NCBI RefSeq assembly: GCF_019797825.1
Contig: NZ_CP081855.1
Span: forward strand, 992,001 to 1,056,000
DNA: 64,000 nt
Direction of reading: 5' to 3'
Source of the DNA: Limosilactobacillus panis
Lineage (GTDB): Bacteria; Bacillota; Bacilli; Lactobacillales; Lactobacillaceae
A model generated the notes under the pieces. That model saw only the letters and a list, made by a program, of their open reading frames with translations, had not been told where the DNA came from and made no database searches. A program made the position numbers and the translations under genes. Each line of letters begins with the position of its first letter. Position 1 is the first letter of the stretch. Positions 29,700-40,400 of the stretch are shown here, piece by piece.

Positions 29700-31577
29700 A
29701 TGGCGCGCATACCACGTGATACAATCGATCGGGTGCGTAATTCGGTTGATATTGTTGATGTAATTGGGCGGTACGTTCAGTTAAAAAAAGCGGGGAAAAG
29801 CTTTACCGGCCTGTGCCCCTTTCATGAGGAGCAGACCCCGTCGTTTTCGGTGAACGAAGAAAAGCAGTATTACCACTGTTTTGGTTGTGGACGAAGCGGT
29901 AACGTTTTTCAGTTTCTAATGGATTACCTGCATATTGGTTTTGTCGAGGCAGTGCAAAAGATTGCTAAGGATAGTGGAATTGAACTGCCCCAGCAATACC
30001 AGGCAGACACTAACCAGGGCACTTCCCAATTTGCCAACAGTGAACGTGGCCAATTAATTGCCCTGCACCAAAAAGCTGCCCAGCTCTATCACCATATTTT
30101 GGTTAACACCCCCGCTGGTGCCCCCGCGCGGGCCTACCTAAAACGGCGGGGAATGACCGATGACCTGGTGGAACAATTCCAGCTTGGTTACGCTCCGGAG
30201 CAGCGGGTACTGAAGGCATTTTGTGATCAGCAAAAGACTGATTACCAGATTCTCCGCAAGTCGGGGTTGTTTAAAGAAGATCAGGCAGGGGAACTACATG
30301 ACCGTTTTGTTGACCGGGTAATTTATCCGATAAAAAATCAACGGGGGCAGGTAATTGCCTTTTCCGGACGACTACTCAGTACTGCAGATAATGACTTGCC
30401 AAAGTACCTGAATAGTCCTGAAACCCCAATCTTTAATAAGCGGCGAACCCTTTTTAACCTTGACGTTGCCCGAAAGGGTGCAAAACAAACGGGCAAGATG
30501 TACCTATTTGAGGGCTTTATGGATGTTATTTCAGCATATGGTGCTGGTGTTTCAAACGGGATTGCCTCAATGGGGACTAGTTTTACCGAGGAACAGGTGG
30601 CCATTATCCAGCGGTCAACACCCCAACTTGATATTTGCTATGACGGTGATAGTGCGGGGCAAAACGCGATTGACCGCGCGATTAAGTTAGTTGACCAGAA
30701 AGTCACTGGCAGCATGGTGACTAGGATTGTCCAGTTACCGGCGGGAATTGATCCAGATGAGTATGTCCAGAAATGTGGTGGTGAGAAGTTTCAGCGGTAC
30801 CTCAGCCAGCACGAAGAAACGGTGGTTGACTTTTACTTGCGTTTCTTCCGCAATGACCGTAACTTAAGCCAACAGAGTGAGTTGATCAACTACCTTGACC
30901 AGTCGTTGAAGGTAATTGCTAAGGTAACATCGCCGGTCGAACAGGATATGTACCTAGGACAGCTTGCGGAGGAGTTTTCCCTTGATAAGGCGGCTCTGAA
31001 GAGTCAGTTAGCCCAGCTGTCGGAACAATTAGGAATTCATCCGCAAACGCCGGGGCAGAGTTACCAACAGCAGGTGGTATCGCGCCAGGAGTACACCCAG
31101 CCGGCAATTCAGGAGTCGGCAAAGGCACTTAGCCGGACAGAACTGGCCGAACGGATGCTTTTGTATTACATGCTTCATAGTCAAGAGGTGTGGGCACACG
31201 TTACGGCGGAAGATAACTTTCACTTCGTCCATGAACGCTATCAGACGCTGTATCTATTAGCAGCAAGCTATTTCACTGAACATGGTGACTATTCGGTAGC
31301 CGACTTCTTGAATTACCTAAATGAGGATGACCTGCGTAATACCCTTAGTCTGATTGAACAGTTAAATGTCAACCCGGTAATTAAAATGCCGGTAATTGAT
31401 GATTGTGTGCGAATCATCATGCACCAGACCCCGCTCGCTAGCCAAATTGACCAGGTACAAAGGAAACTGAAGGAAGCTAACACGCTGAACAATACGGAAT
31501 TGGTGATGCAGCTAACGGTTAAATTAGTTGATTTATTGAAAAAGCAGCAACAGTATAAAGCAGAGGAGACTAATTAA
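29700..31577 (+). CDS. dnaG: DNA primase
   Basis: 625 residues. Makes RNA primers at the replication fork and binds DnaB helicase through its C-terminal domain. The N-terminal CHC2 zinc finger has [11 protein letters not shown] and [10 protein letters not shown]. The Toprim catalytic domain contains [13 protein letters not shown] and [13 protein letters not shown] choose the ATG at 29700 (MARIPRD), which matches the family N-terminus; the frame open from 29607 runs through the leader hairpin. The Shine-Dalgarno is only GGGGTGG. rpoD follows by one base, the classical dnaG-rpoD arrangement. Confidence 0.95.
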   Translation: MARIPRDTIDRVRNSVDIVDVIGRYVQLKKAGKSFTGLCPFHEEQTPSFSVNEEKQYYHCFGCGRSGNVFQFLMDYLHIGFVEAVQKIAKDSGIELPQQYQADTNQGTSQFANSERGQLIALHQKAAQLYHHILVNTPAGAPARAYLKRRGMTDDLVEQFQLGYAPEQRVLKAFCDQQKTDYQILRKSGLFKEDQAGELHDRFVDRVIYPIKNQRGQVIAFSGRLLSTADNDLPKYLNSPETPIFNKRRTLFNLDVARKGAKQTGKMYLFEGFMDVISAYGAGVSNGIASMGTSFTEEQVAIIQRSTPQLDICYDGDSAGQNAIDRAIKLVDQKVTGSMVTRIVQLPAGIDPDEYVQKCGGEKFQRYLSQHEETVVDFYLRFFRNDRNLSQQSELINYLDQSLKVIAKVTSPVEQDMYLGQLAEEFSLDKAALKSQLAQLSEQLGIHPQTPGQSYQQQVVSRQEYTQPAIQESAKALSRTELAERMLLYYMLHSQEVWAHVTAEDNFHFVHERYQTLYLLAASYFTEHGDYSVADFLNYLNEDDLRNTLSLIEQLNVNPVIKMPVIDDCVRIIMHQTPLASQIDQVQRKLKEANTLNNTELVMQLTVKLVDLLKKQQQYKAEETN

Positions 31578-31578
31578 T

Positions 31579-32721
31579 ATGGCAAAGAGTAAGAAAAAGA
31601 GTCTTGTTATTTCAAATAGTGATGATTTTGACCAACAAGAATATGATACTGCTGTTGGGAAGCTGATTCGTCAATACAAGAAGAAAAAGGAAATTCGCTA
31701 TGATGAATTAACAGAAAAGCTTGCTAAACCATACGAGCTGAACGCCGATGGTATCGATAACCTGTTGCAAAATGCTGAGGATGCCGGTATCAGTGTGGTT
31801 GACGAGAATGGTGACCCTGACCCCCGGGCACTTAAGGCAACGGAAAAACTGTCACAGAAGGCAATGAAAGATACCTCCGCGCCAACGGGGGTCAAAATCA
31901 ATGACCCTGTCCGGATGTACCTTAAGGAAATTGGCCGAGTTAACCTCTTAACAGCGGACGAGGAAGTTCAGTTGGCCCTGCGAATTGAACAAGGGGACGA
32001 GGTCGCTAAACAGGAGCTGGCTGAGGCCAACTTGCGGCTGGTGGTTTCCATTGCTAAACGTTACGTCGGTCGGGGAATGCAATTCCTTGACTTGATCCAG
32101 GAAGGTAACATGGGGTTAATGAAGGCTGTCGAAAAATTTGACTACCGGCGGGGCTTCAAGTTTTCTACCTACGCAACTTGGTGGATTCGGCAGGCGATTA
32201 CCCGGGCAATTGCTGATCAAGCCCGGACAATTCGGATTCCGGTCCACATGGTCGAAACCATTAATAAGCTGATTCGGATTCAGCGGCAACTACTCCAGGA
32301 CCTTGGTCGGGAACCTCTACCGGAGGAAATTGGTGCCGAAATGGACATGCCAACTGAAAAGGTCCGGAACATCTTGAAGATTGCCCAGGAACCAGTTTCA
32401 TTGGAAACGCCAATCGGTGAAGAGGACGACTCCCACCTGGGTGACTTTATCGAAGACCAAGATGCTACTAGTCCAGCTGACCATGCCGCCTACGAAATGA
32501 TGAAGAAACAGTTGGAAAACGTCTTGGATACGTTAACTGACCGGGAAGAAAACGTCTTACGACTGCGGTTTGGCCTTGATGATGGTCGAACCCGGACCCT
32601 TGAGGAAGTGGGAAAGGTCTTTGGCGTTACTCGTGAACGGATTCGGCAGATTGAAGCCAAGGCCTTACGGAAGCTCCGTCACCCATCCCGTTCTAAGCAG
32701 CTAAAGGACTTCCTGGAATAA
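31579..32721 (+). CDS. rpoD: Primary RNA polymerase sigma factor
   Basis: A 380-residue housekeeping sigma-70 (SigA). Region 1.1-like N-terminus, region 1.2 ([17 protein letters not shown]), region 2 ([18 protein letters not shown], then [20 protein letters not shown] for -10 recognition) and region 4.2 ([18 protein letters not shown] for -35 recognition) are all complete. GAGGAG lies upstream. It is transcribed with dnaG and ends at an intrinsic terminator. Confidence 0.97.
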   Translation: MAKSKKKSLVISNSDDFDQQEYDTAVGKLIRQYKKKKEIRYDELTEKLAKPYELNADGIDNLLQNAEDAGISVVDENGDPDPRALKATEKLSQKAMKDTSAPTGVKINDPVRMYLKEIGRVNLLTADEEVQLALRIEQGDEVAKQELAEANLRLVVSIAKRYVGRGMQFLDLIQEGNMGLMKAVEKFDYRRGFKFSTYATWWIRQAITRAIADQARTIRIPVHMVETINKLIRIQRQLLQDLGREPLPEEIGAEMDMPTEKVRNILKIAQEPVSLETPIGEEDDSHLGDFIEDQDATSPADHAAYEMMKKQLENVLDTLTDREENVLRLRFGLDDGRTRTLEEVGKVFGVTRERIRQIEAKALRKLRHPSRSKQLKDFLE

Positions 32722-32789
32722 GCTGTCCTAGTTAATATATACGTAAAATAATTAAGCAGCTGTCTAAATAGTTGAAAATACTACTACAT

Positions 32790-32836
32790 GAGCCTTCAGT
32801 TTTCAGATTTTTCTGAACTGAAGGCTTATTTTGTGT
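32790..32836 (+). terminator. Intrinsic terminator of dnaG-rpoD
   Basis: AGCCTTCAGTTTTCAGA (32791-32807) pairs with TCTGAACTGAAGGCTT (32812-32827) with a small bulge; ATTTTG follows. Just upstream, AATAGTTGAAAATACTAC (32767-32784) resembles the end of the intergenic repeat family (TATAGTTGAAAATGCTAC at 42477-42494). Confidence 0.8.
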
Positions 32837-32913
32837 TGGTAGGCGGCAAGGTAAACTAGTGATCTAATCCTCGTTCATTTTTAAACTAAGATTAGAATAT
32901 TGTTAGAAAATCC

Positions 32914-32942
32914 TTGACGCTTTTTTCACATAATATTAGAAT
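32914..32942 (+). promoter_or_regulatory. Promoter of the aminotransferase gene
   Basis: TTGACG (32914-32919), a 17-nt spacer, TAGAAT (32937-32942). Each hexamer differs from consensus at one position. Confidence 0.75.
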
Positions 32943-32986
32943 TAAAGCAAGTTGTTTATAGTTTATTTTACAAAAGGAGAACGAAT

Positions 32987-34171
32987 ATGCCTGAATTATC
33001 ATCAGATCTTTATGGTACCGTTAGTCATAAGTTGAACGCTTTGAAGCCCTCGGGGATTCGGGCATTCAATAAGGAAGTCTCTAAGATTCCGGGAATTATT
33101 AAGTTGACAATCGGAGAACCCGATTTCAACGTACCGGAACACGTTAAGCAGGCGGCTATTAAGAGTATTGAAAATAACGATTCCCACTACGCACCACAGG
33201 CCGGGAAGCCGGAGTTGCTGCAGGCGATTAGTAATTATGTCCAAAAGACGCGCCAGGTAAATTACAACCCGGATAACGAAGTTGTGGTCACGGTTGGGGC
33301 AACTGAAGCCCTTGACTCGACCTTCTTCGCGCTTTTCAATACTGGTGATAAGGTAATTGTTCCAACCCCAACCTTTGCCCTTTACTTCCCGTTGATTTCA
33401 ATGACGGGAGCTACCGGGGTCCAAGTTGATACCTCTGCTGATAATTTTGTTCTGACCCCCGAACGGTTAGAAAAGACTATCGAAAAGGAGGGTGATGGTG
33501 TCAAGGCCGTCTTACTGAATTACCCGAATAACCCAACCGGTCGTGAATATCCAAAGGAAGTTCTGGAGGGGTTAGCAAAGGTAATTGCAAAGCACCACCT
33601 CTATGTAATTGCAGATGAAATTTACAGCGAATTAGTTTACGATGTACAACACTATTCAATCGCATCAATTATTCCAGAACGGACAATTCTGATTTCAGGG
33701 CTCTCAAAGTCACATGCCATGACCGGTTACCGGATTGGTTATGTTGCCGCTCCGGCAAAGATTGCGAAGAAGATCTTGCAGATGCACGAATACCTGGTTA
33801 CGACAGTTACGGACAACACCCAGGTAGCGGCTGCTGAAGCCCTTACGAATGGTCTGGATGATCCAATTGCCTTTCGGAAGGCATACCAACGCAGGCGGGA
33901 CATGATTATTGCCGGGCTAACCAAGGCAGGCTTTGAGATGGCAACTCCTCAAGGGGCCTTCTACATCTTTGCTAAGATTCCACAATTCTTCGGAATGGAT
34001 GATGAAAAGTTTGCCCGTAATCTGGCCAAGGAAGCCAAAGTTGGGGTCACACCTGGTAGTGCCTTTGGTGCTGGTGGACAAGGCTATATTCGTCTCTCAT
34101 ATGCTTCATCTGATGAGGATATCAAGGAAGCGTTACGGCGAATCAGTGAATACGTTAAGCAACTTAGCTAG
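32987..34171 (+). CDS. Class I/II pyridoxal-phosphate aminotransferase
   Basis: 394 residues, fold type I. The PLP-binding Lys lies in ISGLSKSHAMTGYRIGY. Other conserved parts are LTIGEPDFNVPEHV, NYPNNPTGREYPKEVLE and VIADEIYSELVY. It is similar to lactobacillus aromatic amino-acid or N-acetyl-diaminopimelate aminotransferases (AraT/PatA). Substrate specificity cannot be settled from sequence, so no symbol is given. AAAAGGAGAACGA precedes the ATG. It has its own promoter and terminator. Confidence 0.9.
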   Translation: MPELSSDLYGTVSHKLNALKPSGIRAFNKEVSKIPGIIKLTIGEPDFNVPEHVKQAAIKSIENNDSHYAPQAGKPELLQAISNYVQKTRQVNYNPDNEVVVTVGATEALDSTFFALFNTGDKVIVPTPTFALYFPLISMTGATGVQVDTSADNFVLTPERLEKTIEKEGDGVKAVLLNYPNNPTGREYPKEVLEGLAKVIAKHHLYVIADEIYSELVYDVQHYSIASIIPERTILISGLSKSHAMTGYRIGYVAAPAKIAKKILQMHEYLVTTVTDNTQVAAAEALTNGLDDPIAFRKAYQRRRDMIIAGLTKAGFEMATPQGAFYIFAKIPQFFGMDDEKFARNLAKEAKVGVTPGSAFGAGGQGYIRLSYASSDEDIKEALRRISEYVKQLS

Positions 34172-34186
34172 AAATTAACAAGAAGA

Positions 34187-34236
34187 TAAGCACTTAGGGC
34201 CTGGCCACTTTAGGGCAGCCCCTAAGTGCTTTTAAA
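34187..34236 (+). terminator. Intrinsic terminator after the aminotransferase gene
   Basis: AAGCACTTAGGGC (34188-34200) pairs with GCCCCTAAGTGCTT (34218-34231) around a GC-rich loop, followed by TTTTAAA. Confidence 0.8.
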
Positions 34237-34255
34237 CTGATGATTATCTGTCCTG

Positions 34256-34284
34256 TTCAAGTCCGCTTATCCTTTTGGTATACT
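34256..34284 (+). promoter_or_regulatory. Promoter of trmK-nif3
   Basis: TTCAAG (34256-34261), a 17-nt spacer, TATACT (34279-34284). The -10 is good and the -35 weak. Confidence 0.55.
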
Positions 34285-34316
34285 AGTAAGTGAATAAGAA
34301 AAAAGGAAATGATAAC

Positions 34317-35018
34317 GTGGACGAGAAACACCTTTCAAAACGGCTAACCCAAGTGGCTGCATTTGTCCCCAAGGGTGCCCGCTTGGCCGACATTGGGTCG
34401 GACCATGCCTACCTCCCAGCAGCTTTGGCCCTAAAAGGGCGGATTCAATTTGCAGTTGCCGGTGAGGTTGCTGCCGGCCCCTATGACAACATGGTTAAGG
34501 AAATTACAGAAAATGGCCTGACAAAGACAATCAGTCCCCGCCTTGCCAATGGTCTATCTGCAATTCGGCCAACAGATAAGGTCGATACGGTTGTAATTGC
34601 GGGAATGGGTGGAGCACTGATTGCCGACATCCTAGAAAGGGGTCGGGCCCAATTAGCGGGTGTTAAGCGCCTGATTTTACAACCGAACGTTGGTGAATAC
34701 CGGTTACGGCAGTGGCTCTTAAAAAATAGCTACCAGATTATGGACGAACGGTTAATCGAAGAAGATGACCACATCTATGAAATCATTGTGGCGGAACCGT
34801 CAGTGGTTCCTTTCACCTACAGCGAGTATGAGCTAATGCTTGGCCCCTTCCTTTTGGAAAAGAAGGGCCCCATCTTCAAGCAAAAGTGGCAAGAATATCA
34901 GCAACGCCAGAACAGGGTCCTTCGGCAGATGGCGGCGGCTAAACAGCCACCACAAGCGAAGATTAGTCAACTGAAGAAACGATTAACAATGGTAGAGGAG
35001 GCCATACAGTATGACTAA
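34317..35018 (+). CDS. trmK: tRNA (adenine(22)-N1)-methyltransferase
   Basis: 233 residues. A SAM-dependent enzyme that makes m1A22 in tRNA of Gram-positives. The SAM-binding motif is LADIGSDHAYLPAALA. VVIAGMGGALIADIL and LILQPNVGEYRLRQWL are typical, and the C-terminal helices form a coiled coil. I choose the GTG at 34317 with AAGGAAA upstream; the frame opening at 34290 sits on the promoter. It overlaps the next gene by 8 nt. Confidence 0.93.
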   Translation: MDEKHLSKRLTQVAAFVPKGARLADIGSDHAYLPAALALKGRIQFAVAGEVAAGPYDNMVKEITENGLTKTISPRLANGLSAIRPTDKVDTVVIAGMGGALIADILERGRAQLAGVKRLILQPNVGEYRLRQWLLKNSYQIMDERLIEEDDHIYEIIVAEPSVVPFTYSEYELMLGPFLLEKKGPIFKQKWQEYQQRQNRVLRQMAAAKQPPQAKISQLKKRLTMVEEAIQYD

Positions 35019-35838
35019 GGGAACGGAGTTAATCAAACGTTTTGAAAGATTTGCCAGCCCACAGCTGGCGGAGCACTGGGACCATGTCGGGTTGCAGATA
35101 GGGGATCCGGACCAGCCAATCCATCGGCTAATGACAACTTTAGATGTGCGCCCCGAAACGGTCGATGAGGCCGTTAGCAAGGGGGTTGACTTTATCTTTG
35201 CCCACCACCCGGTGATGTTTCACCCCGCTAAGGACTTAGATACCCGTAACCCCCAAAATGCAATGTATGCTAAAATCCTTTCTAACCGCATCACGGTCTA
35301 CGCTGCCCACACCAACCTGGATACTGCTAACGGCGGGATGAACGATTGGCTGGCAACTAAATTGGGCCTGACAGATTGCCAGCCATTGGTACCGGCTGGT
35401 AATGACCCGGTAAGTAACGAACCCGTCGGAATGGGGCGGGTAGGCACCATCAATGGGGCGATGAATGCGCGCGAATTTGCCGACTTCTGTCAACGGCTTT
35501 TCAAGGTTCCTGGCCTCCGGCTGATTGTCAATCCTGCTGATTTCGAAAAGCCAATCCACCGGGTAGCCGTCTTGGGTGGTGCCGGCCAGGATTTCTATGA
35601 GCAGGCAGTTCAAGCGGGGGCGGATGCCTACGTAACGGGGGATGTTAGCTACCACTTTGCCCATGATATGATTGCTAATCACCTGACTGTGGTTGACCCT
35701 GGTCACCACATTGAAGCTATCTGTGAACACCAACTTGCCCGCCTATTTAAGCAGTGGCAGGGGGAAAACGGTTGGGAATTTGATATCTGTGAAAATACTA
35801 TCAATACCGACCCGTTTACCTTTATCGTTAACCAGTAA
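35011..35838 (+). CDS. Nif3-like dinuclear metal centre protein
   Basis: 275 residues. A member of the Nif3/YqfO (DUF34) family, which forms toroidal hexamers with two metal ions per subunit and has been linked to GTP cyclohydrolase I-type activity; its role is not settled. Metal ligands are visible in FAHHPVMFHP, AHTNLDTANGG and DPGHHIEAICEH. It lacks the roughly 100-residue CutA-like insert of the longer B. subtilis form. GAGGAGG precedes the ATG. Coupled to trmK, as in most Firmicutes. Confidence 0.92.
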   Translation: MTKGTELIKRFERFASPQLAEHWDHVGLQIGDPDQPIHRLMTTLDVRPETVDEAVSKGVDFIFAHHPVMFHPAKDLDTRNPQNAMYAKILSNRITVYAAHTNLDTANGGMNDWLATKLGLTDCQPLVPAGNDPVSNEPVGMGRVGTINGAMNAREFADFCQRLFKVPGLRLIVNPADFEKPIHRVAVLGGAGQDFYEQAVQAGADAYVTGDVSYHFAHDMIANHLTVVDPGHHIEAICEHQLARLFKQWQGENGWEFDICENTINTDPFTFIVNQ

Positions 35839-35852
35839 GGAGGACTTTTCTG

Positions 35853-37100
35853 ATGTCTGTTGAAAAATATGATGGCCTATTAGACCGTTTCTTAAAATAT
35901 GTCAAAACCGAGACCCGCTCCAATCCGGCTTCGTCAACCATTCCGTCAGACCCCAAGGAAACTGCTTTTCTGAATGAACTGGCAGATGAATTGCGGAATT
36001 TGGGAGTTGAAAATGTCCACATTAACCAGCAGAGTTCTTATTTAATGGGGACCATCCCAAGTAACGTTGATCAAGATGTTCCGGTGGTTGGCTTTATTTC
36101 CCACGTTGATACGGCCGACTTCAATGCCCATAATGTAAATCCGCAGATTGTAAAAGATTATGATGGTCATTCAGATATCCAGTTAGACCAGGATGGCAAG
36201 TACCGGTTAACGGTGGCGGACTTTCCTTCGCTGAAAAAGTACCAGGGTGACACCCTGATTACCACCGACGGTTCAACCCTCCTCGGCGCTGATGACAAGT
36301 CTGGGGTGGCCGAGATTGTCACGATGGCCGCTTATTTACAGGCGCACCCGGAAGTTAAGCATGGTGAGATTAAGATTGGCTTGGGCCCAGATGAGGAAAT
36401 CGGCACCGGGGCTGACCACTTTGATGTGGCGGACTTTGGCGCTGACTTTGCCTACACTGTTGATGCGGGGCCACTTGGCGAGCTTGAATACGAAACTTTT
36501 AATGCCGCCCAGGCGGAAATTGAAATCGCGGGAAAGGACGTTCATACGGCGGTGGCCAAGGGAACAATGGTCAACGCTATCCAAGTAGCCATTGACCTCC
36601 ATGATAGTTTGCCAAGCCACGAACGGGCTGAAAAAACAACTGGGAAAGAGGGCTTCTTCCACCTCTACAAGTTCAATGGGACCGTTGACCATGCCTCATT
36701 GACCTACTTGATTCGTGATCATGACCGGCGGACCTTTGAAGAACGGAAGCACCTCCTGCAAAGAATCGTCGCTGGCTTGAATACTGAACTCGGCGAAAAG
36801 CGGATCACGATGAAACTTTATGACCAGTATTACAACCTTAAGGATGCCTTAAAGGATCACATGGACGTGGTCGACCTTGCTAAGCGGGCAATGGAAGAAC
36901 TAGGCATAAAGCCTGACATCTACCCGGTCCGGGGTGGAACCGACGGGTCGACAATTTCTTATATGGGATTGCCGACGCCCAACCTCTTTGCGGGGGGCGA
37001 AAACATGCACAGTCGGTATGAATACGTATCCTTACAAACGATGGAACGGGCACTGGATGTTTTGCTCAAGATTAACGAATTAAACCTGGCTGACCACTAG
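35853..37100 (+). CDS. pepT: Peptidase T (tripeptidase)
   Basis: 415 residues, an M20B zinc aminopeptidase that removes the N-terminal residue of tripeptides in the cytosol. The metal-binding His-Asp pair is in SHVDTADFN. The bridging Asp is in LLGADDKSGVAEI, the catalytic Glu in GPDEEIGTGADHF, and further ligands lie in TVDAGPLGE and GGENMHSRYEYV. AAGGAGGAC precedes the ATG. It is 14 nt after nif3, so is probably read from the same promoter. Confidence 0.95.
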   Translation: MSVEKYDGLLDRFLKYVKTETRSNPASSTIPSDPKETAFLNELADELRNLGVENVHINQQSSYLMGTIPSNVDQDVPVVGFISHVDTADFNAHNVNPQIVKDYDGHSDIQLDQDGKYRLTVADFPSLKKYQGDTLITTDGSTLLGADDKSGVAEIVTMAAYLQAHPEVKHGEIKIGLGPDEEIGTGADHFDVADFGADFAYTVDAGPLGELEYETFNAAQAEIEIAGKDVHTAVAKGTMVNAIQVAIDLHDSLPSHERAEKTTGKEGFFHLYKFNGTVDHASLTYLIRDHDRRTFEERKHLLQRIVAGLNTELGEKRITMKLYDQYYNLKDALKDHMDVVDLAKRAMEELGIKPDIYPVRGGTDGSTISYMGLPTPNLFAGGENMHSRYEYVSLQTMERALDVLLKINELNLADH

Positions 37101-37116
37101 TAACCGCTTTTTATTA

Positions 37117-37158
37117 AAAAATAAGGGGCCACAATGTTCGTGGTCCCTTATTTTTTAA
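37117..37158. terminator. Bidirectional terminator between pepT and the DUF2929-like gene
   Basis: AAATAAGGGGCCAC pairs with GTGGTCCCTTATTT with a small bulge. A-rich sequence lies before it and six Ts after, so it works for both convergent genes. Confidence 0.85.
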
Positions 37159-37171
37159 TAAAAGCTGAGTT

Positions 37172-37375
37172 TTACTTTTCTTGTTTAGCAGGGTCAGCCT
37201 TGCCGGTAATGGCATTTACACAGTTAACGGCGATGATGGCCATGACGGCACCGATGATTGCCATTAACTTGTAGTTAGGTGTCATCCCTTCAAGTTGGGA
37301 AGTGATGTATGCTAACACTTCAGCGAGGATTAGTCCCCACAGTGCAGCAATGATGTTCTTTGATAAGGTCTTCAT
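37172..37375 (-). CDS. Small membrane protein, probably DUF2929 family
   Basis: 67 residues with two hydrophobic segments (about residues 7-27 and 37-57) and a short charged tail (GKADPAKQEK). The pattern AALWGLILAEVLAYI...LEGMTPNYKLM...GAVMAIIAVN resembles the DUF2929 proteins found next to dnaE in lactobacilli. This is from memory of the family and is not certain. AGAGGGG is 9 nt from the ATG at 37375; the earlier in-frame ATG at 37384 directly abuts it and is less likely. Function unknown. Confidence 0.65.
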   Translation of the reverse strand: MKTLSKNIIAALWGLILAEVLAYITSQLEGMTPNYKLMAIIGAVMAIIAVNCVNAITGKADPAKQEK

Positions 37376-37461
37376 GAATTTCATCCCCTCTGTATAAACT
37401 TCATTTTAGCACAATTAAAAGAGAAAGGCAGGGGCAAAAAGTCACCAGTAAGGTGAACTTT

Positions 37462-37470
37462 TGTTATAAT
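37462..37470 (+). promoter_or_regulatory. Extended -10 promoter of dnaE
   Basis: TGT-TATAAT at 37462-37470, a consensus -10 with TG extension, 25 nt before the start codon. Confidence 0.6.
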
Positions 37471-37494
37471 TTTCTCATGAAAGGAGTGGCCTTC

Positions 37495-40400
37495 GTGGAT
37501 TACGTACCATTACAGGTGCACAGTAGTTACAGTCTTTTGAAAAGTCCCATCCAGATTAATGACCTGGTTCAGGCTGCAAAAGAGCGCGGCTATTCGGCAA
37601 TGGCTCTGACTGATGAAAACATTTTGTACGGAGCTGTTGAGTTTTATAACGCCGCTAAAGAGGCCGGAATCAAGCCCTTGATTGGTCTAGAGATGACAGT
37701 ACACCTGGCAGATATTAACCAAACCCGCCTGCAGCTTACTTTACTAGCCAAAAGCCAGATCGGGTATCAAAACCTGATGGATATTTCGACAATCCACCAA
37801 ACAAGGGACCATGACCAGCTGCCACTTTCCCTGGCAACCATTAGCAAGCACCTAGGGGACGTTATCGTTTTAGTCCCGACCCAGGTGGGTTTGCTCAGCC
37901 TCCTACGCCAGGGAAATAGTTGGCTGGATGAATTTCAGGGATCAATTGCGCACAATAATTTTTACCTAGGGGTGAACCTCAGCTTAGATAGCGTTGAGCG
38001 GGCCGCATTGGACGATTTTGCCCACCAGAATGACGTGTCATTAGTGGCCACCGCCCCGGTTGACTATCTAAACCCAACAGACCTCTTTGCCACTAAAGTC
38101 CTCCAGGCGATTGGTCAGGGAGCCCAGCTAAAGGATCTTGCCAATCAATCTAAGGAGGTGGGGGAAAACTTTCTGTCTCCTAAAGAACAGGTGATTACTG
38201 ACTACCAGCGTGCTGGCCTGCAGACGGCAGCTGCGGAAACAAACCGGATTGCGGCCCAGTGTGACGTTACCATGCAGTTTAAGTCGCCAGTTTTACCGCA
38301 TTTCCCAACTCAAGATGGTGAAAGGGCGGGGAAATATTTGCGGGACCTGTGCCTTGCGGGGTTAAAGAAGCGCCCCGTCGCTAGCGGTTTCACGGCCGCT
38401 GACTACCAGCAGCGTTTAGACCGGGAACTAAAGGTAATTCACCAGATGGGCTTTGATGATTACTTCCTAATCGTTTGGGATGTAATGAATTATGCCCACC
38501 AGATGAAAATAACGACTGATCCCGGGCGAGGGTCAGCAGCTGGGTCCCTTGTGGCCTATGCTTTGGCCATTACCGAGGTTGACCCACTAGAGTACCACTT
38601 ACTCTTTGAGCGTTTTCTGAACCCGGAACGAGCACAGATGCCTGATATTGACCTGGATATCCCGGATAATCGCCGGGGAGAGGTTCTCCAGTATGTCCAC
38701 CATAAGTACGGTCACCACCGGGTCGCTCAGATTATTACTTTTGGGACCCTTGCGGCAAAGCAGGTTATTCGTGACGTCAGCCGGGTCTTTGGCTTGACCC
38801 AGTATGAATTGTCCACGGTTATGGCAACTTTACCTAAGAACTTGCACTTTACCCTGCAACAAGCAGTCGCTGAGTCGCAGCGATTACGTAACCTGCTGAC
38901 CGACCAACCGAAGATAAAGTTACTCTTTAATGTGGCCCAGAAACTGGAAGGCCTTCCCCGCCACTATTCAACACACGCAGCCGGGATTGTCCTTTCCGAA
39001 GAACCGTTGCATAAGATCGTCCCCCTGCAAGAGGGGAGTGACGGCCTTTTGATGACCCAGTTCCCTAAGGACACGGTGGAAGCCCTCGGGCTATTGAAGA
39101 TGGACTTCTTGGGCCTACGCAACCTGTCAATTATGGATAACACAATCAAATTGATTAAAAAGCGTCAGCCAAACTTTAACCTGGCCAAGGTAAAATTAGA
39201 TGACCAAGCGACGATTTCCTTGTTCCAACGGGGAATGACAGACGGGGTCTTCCAGTTTGAATCGGCTGGGATTCGCAACGTCTTGGTTAGCCTTCATCCG
39301 GACTGCTTTGAAGATATCGTGGCGGTTAATGCCCTCTACCGTCCAGGACCGATGGAAAATATCGCGCACTTTATTGCCAGAAAGCAAGGTCAAGAGGCGG
39401 TTAGGCTCCCTGATAATGCCCTTCAGCCAATCTTGGGGCCTACCTATGGAATCTTGGTCTACCAGGAACAAGTAATGCAACTTGCTTCGGCAATGGCGGG
39501 ATTTACCCTTGGTGAGGCCGACCTGCTGCGGCGGGCAATGAGTAAGAAAAAAAAGCAAGCAATGGCGGGAATGCGGGCTAAATTCATGACCGGCGCCGAG
39601 AAAAAGGGCTACCGTCAAGAACTGGCAAACCAGGTATTTGACTATATTGCCCGCTTCGCTAACTATGGATTTAATCGCTCCCACGCGGTTGCTTACTCCA
39701 AGATGGCCTTTGAAATGGCCTATCTTAAATGTCACTATCCCGCAGAATTTTACACCGCTCTAATGAATGCGGAGGGGAATGTGGCCAAGCTTCGCCAGCA
39801 CATTACCAATGCTCAGAAGATGAACGTGAAGGTTAACGGGCCTAAAATCAACGTGAGCCAGCAGAACTTTACCATCAAGGACCAGGAAATATACTTTGGC
39901 TTTAGTGCCATCAAGGGGGCCCGCCGTTATTTTGTTAGCGATTTTCTTAAGGAACGCACCCAAAACGGCCCCTTCACGGATATCCGCAATTTTATTAACC
40001 GCTTGCCGAGTAAGTGGCAAAAGGCGGAATTAATCGCCCCCTTAATTTATGCTGGGGCTTTTGATGGCCTGGGCTACAACCGAGCGGAAATGATTGCCAG
40101 CTTGCCCAAATTGTTGTCGGGAATCGAACTGTTGGGGATGCTCGGTGATTTTGCCGCGGATCCAAGTCTCCAGTCCTCGATTAGCCGCCGGTCTGAATTC
40201 CCGCTAACGACCCGGTTAGCCAAGGAAAATGAATATCTTGGGGTTTACCTGTCGGGTCACCCGGTTAGCCAGTATCGCGACCTGGCGCAGCGGTTAAACG
40301 TAACGTCGGTTAAAGCGTTACAACCCGGCCAGCCGGTGACCTTGATCGTTTTTGTTAACCGGGTAAAGACAATTTATACTAAGAAGGACCACCGGCAAAT

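Noticed and set aside
35236..35733. 165-codon frame opposite the Nif3-like gene
   Set aside because: It is antisense to a conserved gene and has no supporting signals.
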